Assembly: GCA_030272155.1 (NCBI GenBank)
Contig: CP126204.1
Span: 620,001-684,000 of the forward strand
Direction: 5' to 3'
DNA length: 64,000 bases
Origin: Tetradesmus obliquus
Lineage: Eukaryota > Chlorophyta > Chlorophyceae > Sphaeropleales > Scenedesmaceae
Below, piece by piece: positions 49,097 to 58,100 of the stretch. The position numbers were made by a program, and so were the translations under genes. Position 1 is the stretch's first letter. Each line of letters opens with the position of its first letter. The notes beneath the pieces were generated by a model. It worked only from the letters and a program-made list of their open reading frames with translations, was not told the origin of the DNA and ran no database searches.

Positions 49097-51294
49097 GCAG
49101 CAGGTGAGGTGGGTGGCGCTGCAGTGCACTGTTTGCTGTCGCTGTCCAGGCGTGCAGGACGCAGCACATGTTTGCTGAGGCAACGCACCGCCTTTTCATC
49201 CCCTGTAGCAGCCACCACAATTCACAGCAGCACAGCCACAGCTCGTTTTACCTGCCACTTGTTACCAAACACTTGTGACACACGATTAATAACCTGAGAA
49301 CAACACCTCTTGGCCCCACCTGCTCTCGCAGATGCCCCCAACCTTCCAGAAGCTCCAGCGGGCCCGCTAGTCCAGCTCACTGCCTCAACCACAAGATGCA
49401 GAGCACATTGCACAGCTGACGCATACAGACAGCTTACCTCAATCCACACAACGACAACACCAGCCGCCAAACACGACTGCAGCAGAGACACAGCACCTCT
49501 TGCAACCCGGCAATATACATAACTTGTTAGTTCCGCACTCGTGGAAGAAAGATACACTCCACCTACCCACCTGTTCTCGCAGATGCCGCCAACCTTCCAG
49601 AAGCTCCATTTGGCCCGGTAGTCCAGCCGCCACTTGCGGCGGGAGCCCTCCTCCTCCAACAGCTCAGCACTGGCACTCTGCAGTGACAAAACAAACAACA
49701 AGCAACTCAGCAGTGCGTTCTTATGGCGGGGTACAAGGCGCGGGCCCTCCTCCTCCAACAGCTGGCGCTCTGCAGAAGCAACACATGGTATACAGGCAGC
49801 AGCGCAGGAGGCAGGGCAAACAGCAGCAGCGTCAGCAGCCCAGCGGCGGCCCTCCTACTCCCACAGCTCAGCGCTGGCACTCTGGTATGCAGATGAGCAA
49901 GAACAACGAGGAACAGGCAGCAGCATGACTAGCTCAGCAACAGCAAGAAAGGAGCAGCGGGTCAATCGAACAACAAGCAACCAACAGCTCAGCGCTGCCG
50001 ACCCTGCTGCTGCAGCAGCCACTTCAGATGCGTGCTGCTTGACAAGCCGCCGCTGATGCCTGCTGCATTACCCACCCCCCAACATGCCTGCGCCTCCCCA
50101 CGATCTCGTCAACGATGCGCTGCAGCTGCATGTGCCTGCCATCTGTCTTGCTGGCTGAAACTGCTAAAGACAGCCACACCATGTGCTCACCACGATGTCG
50201 TCGAAAATGCGCTACAGCTGCATGTGCCTGCCGCTTGTGTTGCTGGCTGAAACTGCTATCGACAGCCACACATGTGCTCACCACGATCTCGTCGAAGATG
50301 CGCCACAGCTGCATGTGCCTGCCATCTGTCTTGCTGACTGCACCTGCTATCGACAGCCACACCATTTGCTCGTCACGATCTCATCAAAGATGCGCTACAG
50401 CTACATATGCCTACCACTTGTGTTGCTGGCTGCGCAGTATAGCGTGCTATTGACAGCCACACCATGTGCTCACCACGATCTCATCGAAGATGCGCTCGTG
50501 CTGGCTCGGGTCAGCCAGCAGGTCAAACAGCACATGAGGCGGCAGCTGGTAGTGGGCCTCCAGGGTGACTGCAGCAGTGGCCCTGTCTGCAAGCTTGAGC
50601 TGCAGGAATGACAGCAGCAAAGCAGCAGCAAGCGCAGGAGGAGTTTGGTACCAGTGAAAATTGGCCAGTTGTTGGCGCTGTGGCTGTGGCCAGAAAGTTG
50701 CTCACGTGTGCACATGCTGTTTAAACGTGTGCACATGCTGCTTAACTTCTGGATCATAGTAGGCTTGTTTCGGCAACAGGTACACCTAGAATAGCCGGCT
50801 TCCCCTTTCATGTTATACCTCAACAACCTGTGGCAGTGTCAACTTCTGCCGGGCAGGCACACAACGTCAGGCTAATGCAGCCTGACTGGATCACACACAT
50901 GCTGTGGCACCGACCAAGCCACGTATCGGATCAGACGTAAACCAACTTTATGCATTCCTAATGTTTCTTCTCAGCTGCAAGCACTGCACCCCACCTGCCA
51001 CTTCAAAGGCTTGGAGGGAGCAGCTACCGGCACCACAGCAGCTGCGCTGCTGGGCACAGGTTGTTGCTGCTTGTTGGCCGTGGAACCTTTCCTGGTGCGG
51101 GAGGCCTTGCGAGAAGCCTTGACATCGTCCACGAACGCATATGCGTCGATCACAGGCGTGCGTTCGTCATGCCTCTGCAGCTGGGCAACTGCGGGGCTGC
51201 CTGCATCTGCCTCGACGCTGTCATTATCGTCAAATGAGCAGATGCTCAAAACATCATCCAGGGCGTGCGAGTCTGGCCAGTTGCGGAGGTCCAT
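47846..51294 (-). CDS. COQ10/START-like (polyketide cyclase/lipid-transport) domain protein
   Basis: Exons 51294-50995, 50599-50474, 49677-49571 and 48848-47846 are in phase and give about 511 aa. Exon 2 encodes LEAHYQLPPHVLFDLLADPSQ then HERIFDEIV, the start of a START/Bet v1-like fold. Exon 3 encodes ELLEEEGSRRKWRLDYRAKW then SFWKVGGICE. Exon 4 begins LWMWTDRDNGTVTFKLREPG and continues FLRRYEGTWTIKP, all matching plant-type COQ10/START proteins. A long Ser/Ala/Asn-rich insert follows before a conserved-looking tail (LNQILKTQSKGQVQEMLDGL). Such proteins bind hydrophobic ligands such as lipids, quinones or pigments; the ligand is unknown. Exon 1 is acidic and Ser-rich and its Met at 51294 is a guess, so an upstream targeting exon is possible. 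Confidence 0.75.
48925..48996 (-). repeat. Decayed duplicate of START-gene exon 4 edge
   Basis: It reads RLWMWTDRDNGTVTFKLP, then TAG, then PGFLR, against the functional LWMWTDRDNGTVTFKLREPG at 48848. About 70 bp of exon with its GCTGTGGATG start are copied upstream, now with a stop codon, and are preceded by long CTG runs. Confidence 0.8.
49317..49380 (-). repeat. Decayed duplicate of START-gene exon 3 3' edge
   Basis: It reads ELD, TAG, RARWSFWKVGGICESR followed by a GTGGGG donor. The functional exon reads LDYRAKWSFWKVGGICENR followed by GTGGGT at 49571. Copies of the exon's 5' edge (CTCCTCCAACAGCTCAGC..GGCACTCTG) also recur near 49743-49775 and 49850-49882. Confidence 0.8.
50097..50500 (-). 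repeat. Five-copy array of the START-gene exon 2 end and donor
   Basis: CACGAT(C/G)TC(G/A)TC starts at 50099, 50191, 50282, 50374 and 50474, a spacing of 91-100 bp. Each unit holds the exon end (RIFDEIV), a GTGAGC/T-like donor in most copies, and about 60 bp of intron. The functional exon is the 50474 copy. The others lie downstream in the same intron. Confidence 0.85.
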
Positions 51295-52007
51295 GACGAG
51301 CTTCCAGGTTCCCACGACAGCAAGTGCCAAGTTCAGGCAAAAGTGGTTGCAAGCACTGATCAAGTGGTTTTAAGCTCACAAGTTGTTCGACGGAAAGCAC
51401 ATGCACCGCTGAAGTGGCAACCAGTGCTGTTTCGTCACGCTAAAACGCTTGCCTTGCTGACAGCCTTTGCTGACACAGCTTTGAACAGAAAAAATATGCT
51501 GCAAGCTTTTCCTTCAAATACCGTATGCAGGATATGCTGGCAACAGCAGTTTGTCAGTGAGAATTTGCTGGGCCGCCCGGTGCGAGACGTGTCAACAGCC
51601 TGATCGTCAGGCCTGACGAGGCCGTTACGCACTCTGCATCGTGTTGCACTAACTGGGCATGTAAGTCGGGGTTTAATACTTTCCTCCATGTTTGTGAACA
51701 ACATCGAGCAAGCTTTACCACCCAGCATGTCCCAGCATCTGCCAACATATCTGTGGAGTTGCAGCTGCTGCATCTGCAGATAATGTGTGGCTCTTGGTCA
51801 ATGTCCTTAATTAAACACCCTACTTGAAACCTGCCACATATCATTGTGGCAAGTGGGGCTCAATGTAGCCATCATGATGTTACAGGCAGCGTCTTGCAGC
51901 TGCAAACAAAGCACGTCAATGTATGTACAAGTTCCTGAGTGAAAGCATGGCATGCTCTTGCAGCAGGCTCCTCTTCACAACCTGGTACTCACAGCACCAT
52001 TGGTGAT
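51295..52007. other. Intergenic, START gene 5' side and helicase 3' flank
   Basis: No recognisable gene. It holds the helicase poly(A) signal near 51880 and, on the left, whatever promoter or upstream exon the START-like gene uses. Confidence 0.4.
51880..51884 (-). terminator. Candidate TGTAA poly(A) signal
   Basis: TGTAA on the minus strand, 124 bases beyond the DBP4-like stop codon. Confidence 0.5.
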
Positions 52008-52089
52008 TCACCAAGGCTGCGAGGTCAGCAGCTGCAGCGCCAAAGCCTCCTGCTCAGCCAGTGAGGCAGCTGCTGGAGCCTTCTTGGAC

Positions 52090-52121
<32 letters not shown>

Positions 52122-52160
52122 GGCCTTGGCGGGAGCTGCAGCTTCCTGCTCAGCAGCAGG

Positions 52161-52194
<34 letters not shown>

Positions 52195-55100
52195 TGCTGC
52201 CGCTGCTTGGCCTTCGCTGGCTGCTGCTGCTGCTGCTGCTGCTGGCCTGCAGCTGCAGACTTGCGGGCCATGCCAAGGTAAGCAACATCCGGCTCCGCAG
52301 CAGCAGCAGGGCCCTCATCGCCGCTGCTGCTGTAGCCGCCTGCTGCATCATCAGCGCTGGAGTAGCCATCATCGCTGCCGCCACCCAGCATGGCAATCGG
52401 AGCCTCCTCGCCCTGAAGCAGCACCAAGCAGCGAGCAGCAGTAGGCACGTGAGTGACACAGATGCAGCAAGGCGGCAGGCATGTACAGCAAGCCCTATCA
52501 AACTGGCAGCAGTCATTCTGGATGGACAGCAGCAGCAGCAGCAGCTACTGATGCATGAGCTGTAAGCAGCAAAACTATCAGCAAGATAGCAGCGGCAGCA
52601 GCAGGAGCACAGGAAGAGAGCTGCGGTCCGCCATCTAACACGCCACGCGCCAACCAGCATGCCACCGCCTACCCAGCCAGCTAGCAACTTCAATACTGGC
52701 GCTGCAGCAACACACAGCACAACACCTGGATACTGCCAGCACTGCCAGCACCCACCTGCGCTGCTGCCTTGCGCTTGATCTTCTTCTCAAGCTTGGCCTG
52801 CTTGCGCAGCGCAGCCAGCGCCTTCTTATCAGCCCGGTCCCTGGCCGCCATAAGCTTGGCAGCACGCTCAAATCGATCCCCAGCAGCACCAGCCACGACA
52901 TGCAACCCATCACCATCTGCTGCTGCTGCTGCTGCAGCATTGCCAGTACCTTCGCCAGATCCAAAGCCCTCTGTAGCTAATAGGGCTAGCGGGTCCAGCT
53001 GCTGCCCCTCATCATCGAAGACAGTACGCTGCCCGCTGACAGCCCCCAGCTTGATACGCTGCTTCTTGCGCTTCTTCGGCTTGGCCGCTGCTGCTGCCGC
53101 TGCTGCCAGCGCCTCAGGCGGCAGCAGCTGCTGCTGCTGCTGCTCGTCATCATCTGAGGCAACGTCAAAGACGTCGCGCTGCTTGATGGTGAGGAAATCG
53201 TCATCAGCGTCACCTGCTGCTGCTGCTGCTGCTGCTGCGGGTTGGTCAGGCTGCTTGCGCTTCTTCCTGCTGCTGCTGGGGTCATCTACTGCAGCCTGCT
53301 GCTGCTGCTGACTGGGGCCTTCATCCTCTGATTCAAGGTTGCTGCTGCTGCCACCACCACCTGCCTGATCACCATTAGTGTCGTCAGCAGGGGGCTGCTG
53401 CTGCTGCTGCTGCTCCTGCCGCTTGCGCTTGCCCAGCTGCTGCTGCTTGTTGCTGGCAGCTCCAGCAGCAGCAGCAGCAGCAGCAGCAGCGTCCCCACTG
53501 GCCCCAACCACCACTTCCTCCACCACTTTCTTGCCAACTCGCCGCATGAACTTGAGCTGCGGCGCAGCCAGCAGCCCTAAGCTCTCTGCATACTCCTGCA
53601 GCAGCAATAGAAGGCACGGAATAAGGTTACACGGACATGCCGCTGCCGGAGTCTATCACAGCAGCAGCCACAGGAGCAGCGCCAAGAGCACGTGTACAAA
53701 TTCAATGCTGCACCACATTGGTCGCGGTTGAACACGCTGCATGCGGAACAATCAACCAATTTGCCGCAAGAAACAGAACATACAGAAACAGAAATACAGA
53801 AACCAATCATTCAATTGAAACCAATGGCTGCTCACCTCAAGCGGCAGCGCAGCCGCATCAAACACGGCCTTGTTAGGAGGCAGAAAAGAAACTGCTAGAC
53901 AAGCACCTTGTGCTTATGGCTGCCACACGACGCCAGCAAGCCTGAAACTACTAGATGCAGAACGTGCAGATATGTAAAAAGAAAAGATGCATCACACCAG
54001 CTCGCCTCACCTCGAGCGGCAGCGCAGTCGCATCAAACACGGCCTTGTTGGGCTGCAGGTACACACTGCGGCAGTAGCTGACCAGCCCGCTCTGCGCAAA
54101 CGCCTTGAGCTCCACATTCTTGGACAGCAGCGCAGAAAGAGATGGCCCGATTGGGGTGACCTTATGTGGGTTGTGCCTCAGCTGCTGCAGGGGGACCTTT
54201 GCTTCGGCGAGTTGAGACAGCATTGCATCGCGCTCGGAGGGCAGCAGCAGCAGCAGCGAACGGCCGGACGCCGTGTAGCGCGCAGTGCGGCCCACCCTGT
54301 AGGGTTGGCAGACGGGCAGAGTGAAGCAGTCACCAGAGCAGTGTTCAGTGTGTGTATAAGATGTAGCAGTGATGCAGCGCTCTTGCTCAGCAGCAGTGAG
54401 CAGCCAGTTTGTTGATGTCGGCAGCGAACAGCACACCGCCGCCGCTGCCGCCGGCTTTAGGCGTGTTGAAAGCTTCAACAACGCCCAGCCGCCATCAGAG
54501 CAAACAAACTTCTTACCACCTGACCAAACAAGATGCCAGTGCCACCACAACAGACACCCCTGTCACCAAACACACTGCCCAAAACATGACACCCACAATC
54601 CTCACCTGTGTATGCAGCAACGTCCTCAGGGCAGTCCGCCTGCAGCACCCAATCGACGTCAGGAAAGTCCAGCCCCCGTGCAGCGATGTCTGTAGCAAAC
54701 AGCACGCCGCCGCCGCCGCTGGCATTGGGTGCGTTGAAGGCCTCAAACACCCCGAGCCGCCATCAGAGAAAACAGACCTCTCACAACTTGAACAAAGAAC
54801 GTGCCAGCGCCAACTCAAAAGACGCCCCTGCAACCAAACACACTGCAAACAACATAATATCCAAGATCCTCACCTGTGGATGTATGCGGCCACATCTTCG
54901 GGGCAGTCCGCCTGCAGCACCCAATCCACATCAGGGAAGTCCAGCCCCCGTGCAGCGATATCCGTAGCAAACAGCACGCCGCCGCCACCGCCGGCGTTGG
55001 GAGCGTTGAAGGCCTCAAACACCCCGAGCCGTTTGCCCTGCTTCATGGCGCCATGCAGGCAGCGCAGCGGCGTGCCGGGGCGAAGCTTGCGGAACGCTTC

Positions 55101-58100
55101 ATACACGAAGCGCACCTGCGGCAATGCAGCAGCATGCAAAATGCAAATGGAACGTGATTTGCAAAGAAGCTTGCAGAAGGCCTCGTACACAAAGCGCACC
55201 TGCGGGGACAAGGCGGCGAGGCATGCAGTTTGTAACTGTTGTGGATGCATATGATGACAAGGTGTGATTATCGTTGCTCTGGGCGCAGCTTGCAGGAAGC
55301 TTCATACACAAAGCGCGCATGTGGTGATATATGGCAGTTGGATCGGGTGAGGGTATAAAAGCGCGCATGTGGTGATATATGGCAGTTGGATCGGGTGAGG
55401 GTATAAGAGGAAGGTTAGTTCACACGACATGGAAGGCATCATTGCAGTGTGACTTGCAGACGGCCGCAAACACGCTCCACTGAGGTGGTGTGCACGGACA
55501 GCCACAGCCAACACAACAACAGTATTGTGGACGCGTGTCACTGAGAGCGTGCAGCTTTGCTTCAATGCTGCACGCTCTCAGTGGCACGCGTCCACAACCA
55601 AGCTCACTTAGCTGCATTGCAGGCGTATGCAAGGTTAGCACAGCAGCAACCCAATCCACAGGGCAGCCAGTACACCACCACACACAACGGCAACATTGCG
55701 AAGGAGATGCAGCAGGGCCGTCAGATTTAAAAAGCTCGTTTGTCCAAGTCAATCATTGTGATCAGCGTTGGATTTCTGTGGACTTTTGCATCATAGGCCA
55801 CAAAGCATGCTGCATAACAACAATCCAGGCATCAGCATGTGGCAAGCGCAATCCTGTGGGAGGCACGGCAGTGCCAGCAGCACACAACGCAGTTGCCAAC
55901 ACAAAGCGGCACAGGCACAGCTGAACCCAACAACAATAACATCACTACTACTGCTAGTGGCTTCAGGGATTGAATGTAGATAAGTTGGGTGTTCTCCTCA
56001 AGAGGGTTAGGACCGGCAAAATGATGTTGATCATCAGCAGCCGCCAGCAGCAACATACCATGCACACAGACCAAATAATCATTTCAACAGTCAATGCGAT
56101 CCTACAATGTCATGCTGATTTTCTTATATTTTCTGCGCTCAAACAAACGAACAGCACAAACATACCTGCTTGCACGTGCTGAGGAACACGATGGTCTTGC
56201 TGGTCAAGTGACTCTTGATGAAGCCCCACAGCACGTCCATCTTCTGCCCCAGCCCCATCACCATGTAGGCCTGGCGCAGCACTTGCATCCTAAGCCGAAT
56301 CCATCACCACACTCATCATAACAAACCTACATCACAACCAAGTTGATACCGTTGAATTGCCTTCGCTAAACTTACATACCTGCTTGCACGTGCTGAGGAA
56401 CACGATCGTTTTGCTGGTCAGGTGGCTCTTGATGAAGCCCCACAGCACGTCCAACTTCTGCCCCAGCCCCACCACTGGGCCTGCCGCAGCACTTGCATCC
56501 TATGCCGAATCCATCTCCACACTCATCATAACAAACCTACATCACAACCAAGTTGATACCGTTGAATTGCCTTCGCTCAAAGGAAAACTTACATACCTGC
56601 TTGCACGTGCTGAGGAACACGATCGTTTTGCTGGTCAGGTGGCTCTTGATGAAGCCCCACAGCACGTCCAACTTCTGCCCCAGCCCCACCACTAGGCCTG
56701 CCGCAGCACTTGCATCCTATGCCGAATCCATCACCACACTCATCATAACAAACCTACATCACAACCAAGTTGATACCGTTGAATTGCCTTCGCTCAAAGG
56801 AAAACTTACATACCTGCTTGCACGTGCTGAGGAACACGATTGTTTTGCTGGTCAGGTGGCTCTTGATGAAGCCCCACAGCACGTCCATCTTCTGCCCCAG
56901 TCCCACCACCATGTAGGCCTGCCGCAGCTTCAAAGGGGTGGGCGCTGCTGCTTCGCTGTGCACTGCAAGGTACTCCGGCTGCTGCAGCGACAGCCGCGCC
57001 AGGTCGCGCACCGACTTGGTCTGCAGCAGACACGATAGAAGAAACAGAATATCATCAGCAACAGTGAGTGCATTTTCTTTTATTGCTTGAAACCTTTGGT
57101 GGAGATCCCAGCAGCCGCCTTGCTGTGCACTGCAAGGTTCTCCGGCTGCTGCAGCGACAGCCGCGCCAGGTCGCGCACCGACTTGATCTGCAGCAGACGC
57201 AATAGAAGAAACAGTATATTGTCAGCAATAGTGAGTGCGTTTTCTTTTCTTGCTTGAAAGAGTTGGTGGAGGTCCCAGCAGCCGCCTCGCTGTGCAACGT
57301 CAGGTACTCCGGCTGCTGCAGAGAGAGCCGGGCCAGATCACGCACCGACTTGGTCTGCACAATCACAATGCAGGCCAGACAGACAGGCGTCAATGTAGGT
57401 CAACAAACAGAACATCTTGTTCATTGAGGCTGCTGCAGCGCCAGGTCGCGCACCGACTGGGTCTGCAGAACGACATAAAACATACATATGCAAGTGAGTG
57501 CAAGTTAAGGGTGGAAGGCTGTTGGTGGTTTGTGCCGCCTCGCTGTGCACCGCAAGGTACGCCGGCTGCTGCAGCGACAGACGCGCCAGGTCACGCACCG
57601 ACTTTGTCTGCAGGGTACACAGACAGCACAAACATAAAGTTGGTGGGGAGAGCTTTCAACACAGTGTGAGGCTGCTGCAGCAAGGCGGCGCACTAAGATT
57701 TCACGCGCACGCACACCTGCACGGCGCTGAACAGCAGCGTCTGGCAGCCCTCTGTGGCCAATTAGCGATAACAGCATCCAGCGGACGGCAAAGCCCATGT
57801 CCAGGATGCAGCAAAATGAGAACTGGTACTGCTGCAGCCCCAACCTACAAAACATCTCAGCCCGAGCACCAACGCAACACCACAAACACACGCAACAGCG
57901 TCAACAAAGTTCACGCGGAAGCAAAATTTCAAAACACACACCTGTGTGGCGCTGAACAGCAGCGTCTGGCGCCCCTCAGTGGGCAGGTTGGCGATGATGG
58001 CATCCAGCCTGGCAGCAAAGCCAATGTCCAGGATGCAGCAAACCTTGTGTGCAAATGACTGATATTGCTGCAGCACCAACATGCAACACTCTCAGCTTAC

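Noticed and set aside
52025-52720. Long minus frame overlapping the helicase tail in another phase
   Set aside because: Out of phase with the spliced helicase; Ser/Arg runs are the shadow of CAG repeats.
54409-55254. 281-residue plus frame over the duplicated helicase exons
   Set aside because: Antisense of repeated exon copies. Its internal repeats come from the tandem duplication, not from a real protein.
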